A stretch of DNA of 64,000 nt from Pseudoalteromonas phenolica (GTDB taxonomy: Bacteria > Pseudomonadota > Gammaproteobacteria > Enterobacterales > Alteromonadaceae). The notes below the pieces were generated by a model, which was not told the origin of the DNA, ran no database searches, and saw only the letters and a program-made list of their open reading frames with translations. The position numbers and the translations under genes were made by a program. Below are positions 17,515 to 26,914 of the stretch, one piece after another; positions within the stretch are counted from its first letter, which is position 1; each line of letters begins with the position of its first letter. Where the stretch lies: the NCBI RefSeq assembly GCF_005886345.1, contig NZ_PNEC01000043.1, positions 37,592 to 101,591 on the forward strand. Reading direction: 5' to 3'.

Positions 17515-18081
17515 TTAAAACAATAAAGCCATTTCCGCAGCTTGGCACTGGCAACTGTTTTCACATACAGTACAAACATACCCTTGCGTATCACACAGTT
17601 CAGTCCAGCGGTTATCGTGCAGTTTGACTAATTCACCACCGGCTTTGGTAAAATACTTCACTGCGCCATTACCTGGGCTTTGTTTCCATAAATGGGCAAC
17701 ACCAGCTAAAGCACCTTGTTGTCTTAAAGCAACAATAGAAGCATGAAGTAATTTGGGGCCGATCCCTTGGCCTTGGGCTTTTTCTGACACTGCAATGCAT
17801 TTGAAATAAGCCATCTGCGAAGGAAGAACAGGCCAAAGTTTAGGACTACACCATTTGTCTATGTCCCATTGTTCAGCAGCATAGCTGAGTCTAAAACCGA
17901 CGAGTTCATTTTGTTTATTAATTGCCACAAAGCTGGCATTTATCTCATGCTTAATACCTTGTTGATGCATTTTTGAGAGACTCGCTTCGTCCATATAATT
18001 ATCACCATGAACAAGGTTCGCCAAAGTGATCACGTCTTGAAAGTGGTCAGTTGTGAGAGGAAGGTACTGCACTGAAGTCAC
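17515..18081 (-). CDS. GNAT-family N-acetyltransferase with Cys-rich C-terminal tail
   Basis: The 188-residue product shows the GNAT core: FVAINKQNELVGFRLS as strands 2-3, YFKCIAVSEKAQGQGIGPKLL (the acetyl-CoA pyrophosphate loop QGQGIG) near residue 105, and a C-terminal sheet region with GNGAVKYFTKAGGELV. The last 25 residues are unusual for GNAT proteins, containing five Cys (CDTQGYVCTVCENSCQC), which could bind a metal or be a redox switch. The start is a GTG at 18081 without a strong ribosome site, so the N-terminus is uncertain. The acceptor substrate is unknown. Confidence 0.88.
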   Translation of the reverse strand: MTSVQYLPLTTDHFQDVITLANLVHGDNYMDEASLSKMHQQGIKHEINASFVAINKQNELVGFRLSYAAEQWDIDKWCSPKLWPVLPSQMAYFKCIAVSEKAQGQGIGPKLLHASIVALRQQGALAGVAHLWKQSPGNGAVKYFTKAGGELVKLHDNRWTELCDTQGYVCTVCENSCQCQAAEMALLF

Positions 18082-18173
18082 CGATTTATTTTTCTTTTTT
18101 CTATTATTAAAGATAATGAAATAATTTTGACACTACAAGTTATTACTGGGCTAAAACACCGTTTATTCGAAAT

Positions 18174-18201
18174 AAAAAAAGGGAGTACCTGAAGTACTCC
18201 C
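18174..18201 (-). terminator. Rho-independent terminator of the FG-GAP repeat gene
   Basis: Stem GGGAGTAC/GTACTCCC with a 5-base loop; on the minus strand it is followed by seven T. It lies 25 bases past the stop of the FG-GAP protein. Confidence 0.85.
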
Positions 18202-18225
18202 AATTGCAGCTTTAACTGTGAACAA

Positions 18226-19611
18226 TTAATTTAAAATGGTTTTAATGGTACTTTTGCCATCATCATCTTTAAAGTGAAGAACAAAGTCATGTTTGCCGTC
18301 ATTGTTTATATCTACAAGTTTGATATCGTTACCGTCTTCTGGCAGTTTTTGCTTAATTTTACTGCGCCTTTTATTTAAAACTGTCTCGGCATGACCATAG
18401 TAAACACTGAGTGTCTTACTGCCAGTTTTAAAAACCGCATCTTGTTTACCATCACCGTTAATATCACCAGTATAGTAGGTCAATGCCATATCACCACTGC
18501 CCATTCCGATTTCCATTTCAACTTCTTTTTCTGAATCTGGTTCATCAGAGAAAGATCCATCAGTTTTTTGTGCGTAAAAACTGATTTCTACATCAACATC
18601 GGTGCTACCACCGCCTAATGCCATTGATGCGATGGTGCCAAGGCCAAAATCGACATGGAATTTTTGCAATTCATTTTTGCCATCGCCATTAAAGTCATTT
18701 TCAAATTCAAAGCGGCTGGTGCCTGATGCTTTTGGTAGCGTAAGCGGGGTAGTTGCAAATATACCATTATCTTTGCCGTAGAAGATTTGAAAGGTTAGCT
18801 CTACATCTAATGAGTCCATACCTTCAACTATAGGCGCATAACGGGTTACTAGGTCGAGTTTACCGTCATTATTAATGTCGAGCAGTTTTGATATTCTACG
18901 GTTGGCTTCGACGCCATCAAGTTTTCCGGTTTCTACAGGGAGTTTTAAAGTTTGCAATGAGTTTTGGTAACCTGAGCTAGTTGCATAAAGCACATCTATT
19001 TTTTCTTTGTCATGAAATACTAAGTCGTTTAGTCCGTCTTGGTTGATATCAAACACTTTAGGTACCATGGTTAAATCGATATCTAAACGTAATTTGCCAC
19101 TGCTAAAATTTCCTGAATATTTAGGTTGAGTATTGAAGCTGTGTTTAGTGAATGTTTTATCTGAGTTCTGTAAATAAATTTCAGAATGAGTCAGGTCTGG
19201 CAGAATAATATCGCTTAGTCCGTCGTTATTGATATCGCTGATAAAGTTAATTTTTTCAAACTCTTCAAATTCTAGCTTTGATAGCAAGGCGTTAGTAGCA
19301 AGTATTCTTTTTGCGCCATTTTTATCAACTGAGAAAATGCCTTCTTTATTCATGACAAAAGCGCTGATTTTGTCAGCTCCAGCAAGCTTACCGTAATCAA
19401 AACCGAACGCATTTTTAGGCAGTTCGAGTTGATTAAACTCCATAGTTTCGAGATCTAGTTCGGCTAAACTTGCGTCTTCATCATGGTACGCAAACATGAT
19501 AGGGCTTTTAGTCTCAATCAAGGTACGATTTGTTTTTATGGGTATATCTTTAGCGGCCATCGCTGAATAAGAAGCGCCTAGAGCTACCATAAATAGAAGC
19601 GTATGTTTCAT
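18226..19611 (-). CDS. Exported FG-GAP/VCBS repeat protein with calcium-binding loops
   Basis: The 461-residue product has a signal peptide (MKHTLLFMVALGASYSAMA) and at least six repeats of the D-x-N-x-DG-x-x-D calcium loop: DINNDGLSD, DINQDGLND, DINNDGKLD, DFNGDGKNE, DINGDGKQD and DINNDGKHD. Such repeats form integrin-like beta-propeller blades. There is no catalytic motif and no sorting signal beyond the signal peptide, so it is probably a periplasmic or surface protein that binds a ligand. It is monocistronic with its own terminator downstream. It is divergent from the RsmB-like gene. Confidence 0.92.
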   Translation of the reverse strand: MKHTLLFMVALGASYSAMAAKDIPIKTNRTLIETKSPIMFAYHDEDASLAELDLETMEFNQLELPKNAFGFDYGKLAGADKISAFVMNKEGIFSVDKNGAKRILATNALLSKLEFEEFEKINFISDINNDGLSDIILPDLTHSEIYLQNSDKTFTKHSFNTQPKYSGNFSSGKLRLDIDLTMVPKVFDINQDGLNDLVFHDKEKIDVLYATSSGYQNSLQTLKLPVETGKLDGVEANRRISKLLDINNDGKLDLVTRYAPIVEGMDSLDVELTFQIFYGKDNGIFATTPLTLPKASGTSRFEFENDFNGDGKNELQKFHVDFGLGTIASMALGGGSTDVDVEISFYAQKTDGSFSDEPDSEKEVEMEIGMGSGDMALTYYTGDINGDGKQDAVFKTGSKTLSVYYGHAETVLNKRRSKIKQKLPEDGNDIKLVDINNDGKHDFVLHFKDDDGKSTIKTILN

Positions 19612-19709
19612 TTTAAATTCCTTTCCTCGAACTGGGTGTGGTTCTATCTTAGGTTTAATTGCAGAGCAAACAAGTTCGAATTTGTAATGAACTGTTGCAA
19701 ATGTAATGG

Positions 19710-20999
19710 GTGTCTTACATGTTTTATATGGATTGTGCTCGTCGCTTATCTCAAAATCAGCTACAATCCGCGTCGTTATTGAATTTAGGAGTTAGGCGAG
19801 TGTTAAACGATAGCCAATGTGTTGAAGCAATTATTAGCTGTATTAAACAAGTTTTTGAAACAGAGCAATACGCTGATAAAGCAATTGAAGCAGGCCTTGC
19901 TAACCAAGCTTTTTGGAATCAAGCAACCAAAGCTTATTATGTGCAGCATTGCTATGAGCTGATCCGTTATCACCGCCAGCTTAATACGGCACTTGATATC
20001 GATACCTCAGATGAGAATTGGCCGTGGCTACACTTTGAAGCTTATCAGCTGTTAAATGGCGTAGAGTTACCAAATTGGTCAGAATTTGCTGGTTTAGAAC
20101 TTGATGCATTAAAAGCAAACCTTGATGAAGCCTCGCCTGCAGAGCAACAAAGTTACCCTGATTGGCTTTGGCAACGCGCTGAACAAGAGCTAGGTGATGA
20201 TTGGGTTAATATCGCACAGGCACTGAACGTACCTGCGAAACCTTACCTTCGTGTAAATACCTTGAAGACTGACGCTGCAACGTTACAAACGTCTTTGAAA
20301 AAAAGCCAATCAATCACCAAAGTACTTGAGCAAGAAAACTGCTTAGAAGTTGAAGAATACGGCTATTTATTTAAATCAGATGCATTCAGCAAAGGCTGGT
20401 TTGAAATGCAAGATGCGGGCTCCCAGCAGATCGCACCATTACTCGATGTAAAACCAGGCCAGCGTGTTGTTGATGCGTGTGCTGGCGCGGGTGGTAAGAG
20501 CTTACATCTTGCTAATCTAATGCAAAATAAAGGCTACATCTTATCGATGGACATTCATCAGCATAAGCTAGATGCACTAAAAAAACGTGCAAAGCGTGCG
20601 GGTGTACATATGCTTGAAACGCGTTTTATCAAAAACAGTAAAACGATTAAGCGCCTAAAAGAAAAGTTTGATCGCGTGTTGTTAGATGTGCCGTGCTCAG
20701 GTACTGGGGTATTACGTCGTAACCCAGATGCTAAGTGGCATTTACAACCTGAAAATATTGATACACTGATCAGCTTGCAAGCTGAAATTCTGCAACGTTA
20801 CAGCCAGATGTGTAAAGTTGGCGGAAAGCTTGTGTATGCGACTTGCTCTATTTTCCCGAGTGAAAACCAGCAGCAAGTGCAGACATTCTTAGAAAACAAC
20901 CCAAATTTTGAATTACTTGAAGAGTTAAACCTACAACCGGGAGTTAACTCTGAGTACGATGGTTTTTATGCCGCCGTATTAACCAAGAAAGAAGTTTAA
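19710..20999 (+). CDS. RsmB/NOP-family SAM-dependent RNA (cytosine-C5) methyltransferase
   Basis: The 429-residue product carries the m5C RNA methyltransferase core in its C-terminal half: SAM motif I DACAGAGGKSLHLA near 252, SMDIHQHKLDALKKRA as motif II, DVPCSGTGVLRRNPD near 326 (motif IV with the releasing Cys), and YATCSIFPSENQ near 374 (motif VI with the catalytic Cys). An N-terminal RNA-binding region of about 170 residues precedes it. It is shorter in the NusB-like part than E. coli RsmB, so the target could be another rRNA position. The start is uncertain: GTG 19710, ATG 19719 and ATG 19728 are in frame without a clear ribosome site. Confidence 0.93.
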   Translation: MSYMFYMDCARRLSQNQLQSASLLNLGVRRVLNDSQCVEAIISCIKQVFETEQYADKAIEAGLANQAFWNQATKAYYVQHCYELIRYHRQLNTALDIDTSDENWPWLHFEAYQLLNGVELPNWSEFAGLELDALKANLDEASPAEQQSYPDWLWQRAEQELGDDWVNIAQALNVPAKPYLRVNTLKTDAATLQTSLKKSQSITKVLEQENCLEVEEYGYLFKSDAFSKGWFEMQDAGSQQIAPLLDVKPGQRVVDACAGAGGKSLHLANLMQNKGYILSMDIHQHKLDALKKRAKRAGVHMLETRFIKNSKTIKRLKEKFDRVLLDVPCSGTGVLRRNPDAKWHLQPENIDTLISLQAEILQRYSQMCKVGGKLVYATCSIFPSENQQQVQTFLENNPNFELLEELNLQPGVNSEYDGFYAAVLTKKEV

Positions 21000-21015
21000 A
21001 AACCTATCTAACCTG

Positions 21016-21037
21016 AGCCGCTGCAAAGCGGCTTTTT
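21016..21037 (+). terminator. Rho-independent terminator of the RNA methyltransferase gene
   Basis: Stem AGCCGCT/AGCGGCT with a GCAA tetraloop followed by TTTT, 16 bases after the stop codon. Confidence 0.85.
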
Positions 21038-21059
21038 AATGTGCTTAAGGAAAATTATT

Positions 21060-21479
21060 ATGTCAGAACTTGTTCGGGTGGGTGTCGCAGTTGTCATTAT
21101 TCGTGATGGTAAAATTCTACTCGGTGAACGTATCGGCTCTCATGGTGCAAATACTTGGGCAACACCAGGTGGGCACTTGGAGATGGGGGAAGAAATTGAA
21201 GCTTGTGCTATTAGAGAAACATTAGAGGAGACTGGCTTAGAGGTCTCTGAAGTAAGTCCGTTAGGCTTTTCTAATGATGTATTTAATCCGTTAAATAAAC
21301 ATTATGTGACCTTGTACTTGGTGGCAAGTGGTGTTGAAGGCGAGCCCGAAATCATGGAACCAAATAAGTGCCTAGCTTGGCAATGGTTTGGGTTAGATGA
21401 GCTGCCTGAACCGCTGTTTTTATCTTTAGAGAACTTTTTAAAACAAGACAAACTGCAGACGTTAATTGATAAGAGATAG
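21060..21479 (+). CDS. Nudix hydrolase (NTP pyrophosphohydrolase, MutT-like)
   Basis: The start is the ATG at 21060 because AAGGAAAA lies 6 bases upstream; an earlier in-frame start falls in the terminator. The 139-residue product has the complete Nudix box, GGHLEMGEEIEACAIRE then TLEETGLE near residues 37-60, preceded by VGVAVVIIRDGKILLGER. The catalytic Glu residues of REx2EE are present. The arrangement resembles small nucleoside triphosphate pyrophosphatases of the dCTP/8-oxo-dGTP type. Substrate is not assignable. It lies downstream of the RNA methyltransferase but is separated by a strong terminator, so it probably has its own promoter. Confidence 0.92.
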   Translation: MSELVRVGVAVVIIRDGKILLGERIGSHGANTWATPGGHLEMGEEIEACAIRETLEETGLEVSEVSPLGFSNDVFNPLNKHYVTLYLVASGVEGEPEIMEPNKCLAWQWFGLDELPEPLFLSLENFLKQDKLQTLIDKR

Positions 21480-21575
21480 GCTAAGGGAGATAGCAGAGGA
21501 GCGGGGGCATATTTTTCATTAAAAACTTTCTATTGAAACTTGTCATTGAAACAATAGCTTGTTCCAGAAACGATA

Positions 21576-21596
21576 AAAGGGCCATAAAGGCCCTTT
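21576..21596. terminator. Hairpin between converging Nudix and nupC genes
   Basis: Perfect 8-bp stem AAAGGGCC/GGCCCTTT with an ATAAA loop, between convergent genes. The flanks are weakly T/A-rich on each side, so it may terminate both ways. Confidence 0.5.
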
Positions 21597-21689
21597 GGTG
21601 AAGTATCGTTCAAGTTAGTGTGATTACTTTAACCCCTTAAAGCAACCAACCAATTGTTTTGCAAATTTTAGGGAAATCTCGTTAAGTTT

Positions 21690-22916
21690 CTAAGCTAGCG
21701 AGAGGAAAAACCCTGCAATTGCGGCGCTCATTAGGTTAGCCATTGACCCTGCTAAAACCGCCCTGAGCCCTAAGCGTGCGATATCCTTTCTTCGACTCGG
21801 CGCCATACCGCCAAGTCCGCCTAGTAAGATTGCAATCGATGAAAGGTTAGCAAATCCACATAACGCAAATGTGACAATTGCTTGTGTATGTGCACTTAAC
21901 CCTTCTCGATAATTCATAAAGTCTAGATAAGCAACGAATTCGTTAACTACTAGCTTTTGTCCGATAAAACTACCGGCCGTTACAGCTTCGCTCCAAGGTA
22001 CACCAAGTAACCATGCAACTGGTGCGAATAAGTAACCTAAAATCTCTTGTAATGTTAGAGTTGGATGGTCAAACCAAGCACCAACTCCACCTAACAAACC
22101 ATTTAATAATGCAATCAACGCTACGAAAGCAAGTAACATAGCACCGACATTAAGTGCTAAGTGCATACCGCTTGATGCACCTGATGCTGCTGCATCGATC
22201 ACATTTACTGGTTTTTCTTCATCAGACATGACATCTGATAAATTCTGTTTTGGTGTTTCTGTCTCTGGCACGATCATTTTTGCCATTAAGAAACCACCTG
22301 GTGCAGCCATAAAGCTGGCAGCAATTAAATATTTAAGCTCTACACCAATTGCAACGTAACCTGCCATAACAGAACCAGCTACGGTTGCGAGGCCACCTAC
22401 CATCACAGCAAATAACTCTGATTTCGTCATGCTTGGGATAAACGGTTTTACAATTAAAGGTGCTTCCGTTTGTCCAACAAAGATATTAGCTGTTGCTGAA
22501 AGCGACTCCGGACGAGACGTTTTAAGCAATTTTTGCAAGCCACCACCTAAAATTTTAATGACCCAAGTCATTATACCTAGGTGATAAAGTACTGCGACTA
22601 ACGCAGAGAAAAATACGATGACCGGTAATACTTGGATCGCAAAAATAAAACCAATATTACTGTCACTTTTTGCAAGAGAGCCGAATAAAAACTCGATACC
22701 GTCTCCTGCATAACCAATTACTGCTGATACTTTGCTTGATAATTGGTCAAGTATGTTTCTGCCAGCCTCTACAAATAGTACGAAACCACCTATAAAAAGC
22801 TGTAGTGCAAACGCCACCCCAACAGTACGCAAATTGATAGCTTTGCGATTCGTTGACGCTGCAAATGCAATACCCAGCAGGGCCATCATGCCCACTAGGC
22901 TCATTATTGTTGTCAT
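21690..22916 (-). CDS. nupC: Concentrative nucleoside transporter (NupC family)
   Basis: The 408-residue inner-membrane protein shows the CNT layout: several N-terminal helices, a gate region ([13 protein letters not shown]), [20 protein letters not shown] (the conserved nucleoside-binding Q-T-E-A-P loop near residue 150), GSVMAGYV, and the C-terminal core with [14 protein letters not shown] and [11 protein letters not shown] (the second substrate motif). The length equals E. coli NupC (400). It imports nucleosides with H+ or Na+. It is followed in the transcript order by nothing obvious, and is preceded by udk with a 15-base gap, so udk-nupC form one operon. Both face the deoB-deoD operon across a 295-base shared regulatory region. 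Confidence 0.95.
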   Translation of the reverse strand: MTTIMSLVGMMALLGIAFAASTNRKAINLRTVGVAFALQLFIGGFVLFVEAGRNILDQLSSKVSAVIGYAGDGIEFLFGSLAKSDSNIGFIFAIQVLPVIVFFSALVAVLYHLGIMTWVIKILGGGLQKLLKTSRPESLSATANIFVGQTEAPLIVKPFIPSMTKSELFAVMVGGLATVAGSVMAGYVAIGVELKYLIAASFMAAPGGFLMAKMIVPETETPKQNLSDVMSDEEKPVNVIDAAASGASSGMHLALNVGAMLLAFVALIALLNGLLGGVGAWFDHPTLTLQEILGYLFAPVAWLLGVPWSEAVTAGSFIGQKLVVNEFVAYLDFMNYREGLSAHTQAIVTFALCGFANLSSIAILLGGLGGMAPSRRKDIARLGLRAVLAGSMANLMSAAIAGFFLSLA

Positions 22917-22931
22917 GGTAAATTCCCGTTT

Positions 22932-23561
22932 TTATTCTTGTAGCAAATATTTTATCTTGCTTTTGATTATATCAATCGCCACGCGATTCATACCTCCGCG
23001 TGTAACCACTAAATCAGCTGAATGTTTAGATGGTTCTATAAATTGATAGAACATGGGTCTTACCGTTGCTTGATACTGCTCCACAACAGATTGTAGTGTT
23101 CGGCCTCGCTGCTCGATGTCTCGCTGCGTACGACGCAGTAAACAAATATCAAGAGGCGTATCAATAAATACTTTTATATCAAACTCTTTACATAACTCAG
23201 GGTCGCTGAGTAATAAAATGCCTTCAACAATTAATATTTTCGCAGGGTTAACCTGACGAGTTTCTTTACTACGAGTATGCTGTGCATAGTCGTAGCTAGG
23301 TACTTCTACAGACTGACCAGATCTTAATTGCTCTAAATGCGATTTAAGAAGCTCATGTTCAAATGCATCCGGATGGTCATAGTTTGTTTGTGTTCTATGC
23401 TCAAACGGTAAATGCGATTGATCTTTGTAATAGGCATCTTCTTCGATGATGGCAATAGAACCATCTTCTAGCTCATTTACAAGCTCGTTATAAATAGTTT
23501 GCGTAAAAAGAGATTTGCCAGATGCAGATGCACCAGCAATAGCTATAATTGTTCGTGTCAC
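22932..23561 (-). CDS. udk: Uridine kinase
   Basis: The 209-residue product is a P-loop phosphoribulokinase/uridine-kinase protein. Walker A is GASASGKS at residues 9-16, EEDAYYKDQSHL (the nucleoside-binding region) follows near 41, and NYDHPDAFEHELL is the family hallmark. Arg-rich RRTQRDIEQRGRT (lid) is near 125. It phosphorylates uridine and cytidine to their monophosphates with ATP or GTP. It is the first gene of the operon with nupC, so uptake and salvage are co-expressed. The size matches E. coli Udk (213). Confidence 0.95.
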   Translation of the reverse strand: MTRTIIAIAGASASGKSLFTQTIYNELVNELEDGSIAIIEEDAYYKDQSHLPFEHRTQTNYDHPDAFEHELLKSHLEQLRSGQSVEVPSYDYAQHTRSKETRQVNPAKILIVEGILLLSDPELCKEFDIKVFIDTPLDICLLRRTQRDIEQRGRTLQSVVEQYQATVRPMFYQFIEPSKHSADLVVTRGGMNRVAIDIIKSKIKYLLQE

Positions 23562-23678
23562 TAAAGTTCACACCCAACTGTTGATTCACTCGGAAGATCA
23601 CAATAGCAAAAAAGACACGAATAATCTCTTTTGCTTCGCTTAGGGAGCAAATTTAGCGATTTTGATATTTCTGTGACA

Positions 23679-23690
23679 GGACTTATGTCC
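23679..23690. promoter_or_regulatory. Interrupted-palindrome site GGAC-N4-GTCC, copy 1
   Basis: GGACTTATGTCC, flanked ACA on the left and GC on the right, lies between divergent udk-nupC and deoB-deoD. An identical 12-mer recurs 73 bases away with swapped flanks, so the pair is arranged as inverted copies. This is probably an operator for a shared nucleoside regulator. It does not match CytR or DeoR sites known to me. Confidence 0.45.
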
Positions 23691-23751
23691 GCTTACTAAA
23701 AACAGCTCTTTTATGACATTTTCGTGACAATTAGCGTCTAGTTTTAAAAGC

Positions 23752-23763
23752 GGACTTATGTCC
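23752..23763. promoter_or_regulatory. Interrupted-palindrome site GGAC-N4-GTCC, copy 2
   Basis: A second exact GGACTTATGTCC with flanks GC and TGT, mirror-imaging copy 1. It is 93 bases upstream of the deoB start. Seven helical turns separate the two sites, which would suit looping or cooperative binding. Confidence 0.45.
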
Positions 23764-23856
23764 TGTACGCTGTTGTTAACCAACTATTAAAGTATTCAAC
23801 ACTGATTCGGAGGCAACTATCTATTCTCCAGATTGGCATAAGTTAAGAGGTAAATT

Positions 23857-25071
23857 ATGGCAAGAGCAATTATCCTGATGGCAGACAGCTTAGGCGTAGG
23901 TGCCGCTCCAGATGCAGAACAATTTGGAGACTTAGGAGCAAATACCCTTGCGCACCTTTTAGCTGCATATAAAGAAGATAAAGGAGAAGCACTCCCTTTA
24001 CCTAACTTAACTAAACTTGGTTTAGTTGACGCTTGCGAAGCAGCGGGTAAAGAAGCGTGTGAAGTGGCAGAACGCTCAGCGCCAAAGGCAGCTTGGGGTT
24101 ATGCAAAAGAGCTTTCAAGTGGTAAAGATACGCCATCTGGCCATTGGGAAATGGCGGGTGTACCTGTGTTATTTGATTGGGGGTATTTCCCTAATACACA
24201 ACCATGCTTCCCTGAAGAATTTGTTGCTGAACTGTGCAAACGCGCTGAAATTCCAGGAATTTTAGGTAACTGCTACGGTTCAGGTACCGTTATTTTAGAT
24301 CAGCTGGGTGAAGAGCATGTAAAAACGGGCATGCCAATTTGTTATACCTCAGTTGATAGTGTGTTCCAAATAGCCGCACACGAGCAATCATTCGGCCTTG
24401 ACAAGCTTTATCAAGTATGTGAAATCGCACGGGCACTGCTTGATGATATGAATATAGGGCGAGTGATTGCGCGGCCATTTATAGGCACGTCGAGTGCCGA
24501 CTTTATGCGAACAGGTAATCGTAGAGATTACTCTGTGCTACCTCCTGCACCAACGTTGCTAGATAAGTTGGCGCAAGATGGTGGTGAAGTGATCAGCATT
24601 GGCAAGATTTCTGATATTTATGCGCATCAGGGCATAACTCAGAAACATAAAGCGCCAGGCTTGATGAATCTACTAGAGAAAACCTCTGAGATCATCGATA
24701 GTGCCCCTGATCACAGTTTGATTTTCACAAACCTTGTGGATTTTGACGAAAAATTTGGTCACAGACGTAATGCAGTAGGTTATGCCGAAGCGTTAAAGCA
24801 ATTCGATGATTTCCTACCAACCATACTTAATAAATTACAAAAAGATGATTTATTAATTATTACGGCAGATCACGGCTGCGATCCAACAGCACCAGGTACA
24901 GATCATACACGTGAATATGTACCGGTACTGGCTTATACACCGGGGATTGACAATATCGCACTCGGCGAACGACAAAGTTTTGCTGACATAGGTCAAACCC
25001 TTGCCCAGTGGTTTAATTTATCAACACTTGACTACGGCGACAGCTTTGCTGACGACATAATCAAGGCGTAA
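23857..25071 (+). CDS. deoB: Phosphopentomutase
   Basis: The 404-residue product is an alkaline-phosphatase-superfamily metalloenzyme that interconverts ribose/deoxyribose 1- and 5-phosphates in nucleoside catabolism. Metal ligands are visible: Asp in MADSLGVGA near residue 10, DTPSGHWEM with the catalytic Thr near 89, and the C-terminal metal site [22 protein letters not shown] near 327. The length matches E. coli DeoB (407). It begins the deoB-deoD operon (13-base gap to deoD). Nucleoside import and kinase genes are divergent, so the four genes form one salvage and catabolism locus. Confidence 0.97.
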   Translation: MARAIILMADSLGVGAAPDAEQFGDLGANTLAHLLAAYKEDKGEALPLPNLTKLGLVDACEAAGKEACEVAERSAPKAAWGYAKELSSGKDTPSGHWEMAGVPVLFDWGYFPNTQPCFPEEFVAELCKRAEIPGILGNCYGSGTVILDQLGEEHVKTGMPICYTSVDSVFQIAAHEQSFGLDKLYQVCEIARALLDDMNIGRVIARPFIGTSSADFMRTGNRRDYSVLPPAPTLLDKLAQDGGEVISIGKISDIYAHQGITQKHKAPGLMNLLEKTSEIIDSAPDHSLIFTNLVDFDEKFGHRRNAVGYAEALKQFDDFLPTILNKLQKDDLLIITADHGCDPTAPGTDHTREYVPVLAYTPGIDNIALGERQSFADIGQTLAQWFNLSTLDYGDSFADDIIKA

Positions 25072-25084
25072 GAAGGAAAAGAGA

Positions 25085-25786
25085 ATGAGTACTCCTCATA
25101 TCAATGCGAACAATGGTGATTTTGCTGAAACGGTATTAATGCCCGGTGACCCTTTACGCGCAAAATATATTGCAGAAAACTTCCTTGAAGACGCTCGCCA
25201 AGTTACAGGTGTTCGTAACATGTTTGGTTTTACAGGCACATACAATGGTAAACCTGTAAGCATCATGGGCTCTGGTATGGGTATTCCGTCAATGTCTATC
25301 TATGCGCGTGAGTTAGTTGTTAGCTATGGTGTTAAAAACTTAATTCGCATTGGTACATGTGGTGGTATCAGTCAAGACATTAAAATCCGTGATGTTATTT
25401 TTGCACAGGGTGCAAGTACAGATTCAAATGTAAACCGTGCACGTGTTCGTGGTTATGACTATGCGGCGATTGCTGATTTCGGTCTACTAGAAAACGGTGT
25501 TAATGCGGCACGTAAACTAGGCATCGAAGCGAAAGTTGGTAACGTATTTACTACTGATACATTCTACCAAGCTGATGGTTCTTTCTATGAAGAATTAGAC
25601 AAGCTAGGTGTATTAGCGGTTGATATGGAAACAGCGGGCATGTACGGCGTTGCGGCTGAGTATGGTGCAAAAGCAATGGCATTATTTACAGTTAGTGACC
25701 ACGTGATCACAGGTGAAGCGACACCTGCAGAAGAAAGACAAAGTACATTTAACGAAATGGTTAAGATTGCTTTAGAGTCAATCTAA
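25085..25786 (+). CDS. deoD: Purine nucleoside phosphorylase, DeoD type
   Basis: The 233-residue product has the NP-1 family signatures: [16 protein letters not shown] near residue 19, the phosphate and ribose site [12 protein letters not shown] near 61, [16 protein letters not shown] near 86, and the purine-site [17 protein letters not shown] near 177. It cleaves purine (deoxy)nucleosides with phosphate to base plus pentose-1-phosphate, feeding DeoB. AAGGAAAAGAG precedes the ATG. The hexameric DeoD type fits the length (E. coli 239). A strong terminator follows after about 120 bases. Confidence 0.97.
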   Translation: MSTPHINANNGDFAETVLMPGDPLRAKYIAENFLEDARQVTGVRNMFGFTGTYNGKPVSIMGSGMGIPSMSIYARELVVSYGVKNLIRIGTCGGISQDIKIRDVIFAQGASTDSNVNRARVRGYDYAAIADFGLLENGVNAARKLGIEAKVGNVFTTDTFYQADGSFYEELDKLGVLAVDMETAGMYGVAAEYGAKAMALFTVSDHVITGEATPAEERQSTFNEMVKIALESI

Positions 25787-26109
25787 GCCATTAGAAAAGA
25801 GTTTTAAGTTGTTATTTGCTCGTTATGAGCAAAAAAGTTCCTTGGTAACGTAATCGCTGATTTTTGGAGACACGCCCAAAATGAAAGCGAATCACACCCC
25901 AAAAGGCCGCACTGAATAGTGTGGCTTTTTTTTGTCTGAAATTTGCTAAAAGCCTCCAATACTTGTTCACTCCATATTTAAAATATCAATTCAGTCAGGT
26001 GATTTGTTTTTATTAGCTTGTTTTGCTTTAAAGGTTTACGGGCTGTAACTTTTGACTTCTGGTTACGATCTGCCACATTTATAGTGTGTGAAATCAAAAG
26101 AGCTATCAT
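25787..26109. other. Gene-free spacer between deoD and fpr
   Basis: This 323-base stretch holds the deoD terminator (25901-25933) and a weaker hairpin TTTGCTC/GAGCAAA at 25815-25833 with no T-tail. Beyond that are AT-rich bases just before fpr with no confident promoter call and no gene that I can support. Confidence 0.6.
25901..25933 (+). terminator. Rho-independent terminator of deoB-deoD
   Basis: AAAA-G, an 8-bp stem GCCGCACT/AGTGTGGC (one G-T wobble), GAAT loop, then eight T. Confidence 0.88.
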
Positions 26110-26850
26110 ATGTCTCAATGGGTTAGTGGAAAAATCACGGAAGTAAATTGGTGGACACCAACACTTTTTACTATCAAGGTTGCTGCCGATGTTGCCCCTT
26201 TTCAAGCAGGCCAATTTACCAAGTTAGCAATGACTATAGGTGATAAACGGATTGCCCGTGCTTACTCCTATGTCAATGCGCCAAAAGATCCTGTGCTTGA
26301 ATTTTATCTGACTGAAGTAGAAGGGGGAAAGTTGACATCGGGCCTCGCTGAACTTGAAGTAGGTAGCAGCATCGATGTTGAATCGAAAGCAAATGGCTTT
26401 TTAACCATTGAAGAAGCCCCGCAGCGACAAGCATTATATATGATTTCATCAGGCACAGGTGTGGGTCCATTTCTTTCAATATTAGCCGATGGAAAGGTTT
26501 GGGAGAAATTTGAGAAAGTAACCTTAATCCATAGCGTACGCTATAACACAGATTTGACCTATCAAGACTTTATTCATGCCTATGAGAAGCTCTTTAAACA
26601 ATTTACTTATTTACCGCTAGTAACACGTGAAGCGCCTCTTAAAGGCCTTAAGGGAAGGGTTACAGAGTTAATTTCCAACAATAAAATTGCTGAACATTTA
26701 GGTATGTCAGAATTACATAAAGATAGCCACTTTATGATCTGCGGTAACCCAGATATGGTGAAAGAGACGTCAGTATTGTTACAAACTCTAGGCTACAACA
26801 AACATCGTAGAACAGAGCCTGGTCATATATCAGTCGAACAATATTGGTAA
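26110..26850 (+). CDS. fpr: Ferredoxin-NADP+ reductase
   Basis: The 246-residue product is a plant-type-fold FNR of the bacterial Fpr class. FAD binding is shown by RAYSYVNAP near residue 56, NADP binding by SSGTGVGPFLSIL near 114 and by HFMICGNPDMV near 214, and the protein ends in the characteristic VEQYW with a C-terminal Trp. It transfers electrons between NADPH and ferredoxin or flavodoxin in the cytoplasm, often in the oxidative-stress response. The length matches E. coli Fpr (248). It is single and starts at an ATG preceded by AAAGAG. No SoxS box was recognised upstream. Confidence 0.95.
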   Translation: MSQWVSGKITEVNWWTPTLFTIKVAADVAPFQAGQFTKLAMTIGDKRIARAYSYVNAPKDPVLEFYLTEVEGGKLTSGLAELEVGSSIDVESKANGFLTIEEAPQRQALYMISSGTGVGPFLSILADGKVWEKFEKVTLIHSVRYNTDLTYQDFIHAYEKLFKQFTYLPLVTREAPLKGLKGRVTELISNNKIAEHLGMSELHKDSHFMICGNPDMVKETSVLLQTLGYNKHRRTEPGHISVEQYW

Positions 26851-26914
26851 ACTATGAAATCAGTTCCGGATTTGTTAAGGTTGCGGTCGATATTTGTTTT
26901 TTTATTGGGTACTT

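Noticed and set aside
25815..25833. Hairpin TTTGCTC/GAGCAAA after deoD
   Set aside because: Followed by A-run rather than T-run on the transcribed strand, so not a terminator for deoD; the stronger one is at 25901.
25881..25919. Short ORF MKANHTPKGRTE within the deoD terminator region
   Set aside because: Only 12 codons, overlaps the terminator, ribosome spacing of 11 is poor.
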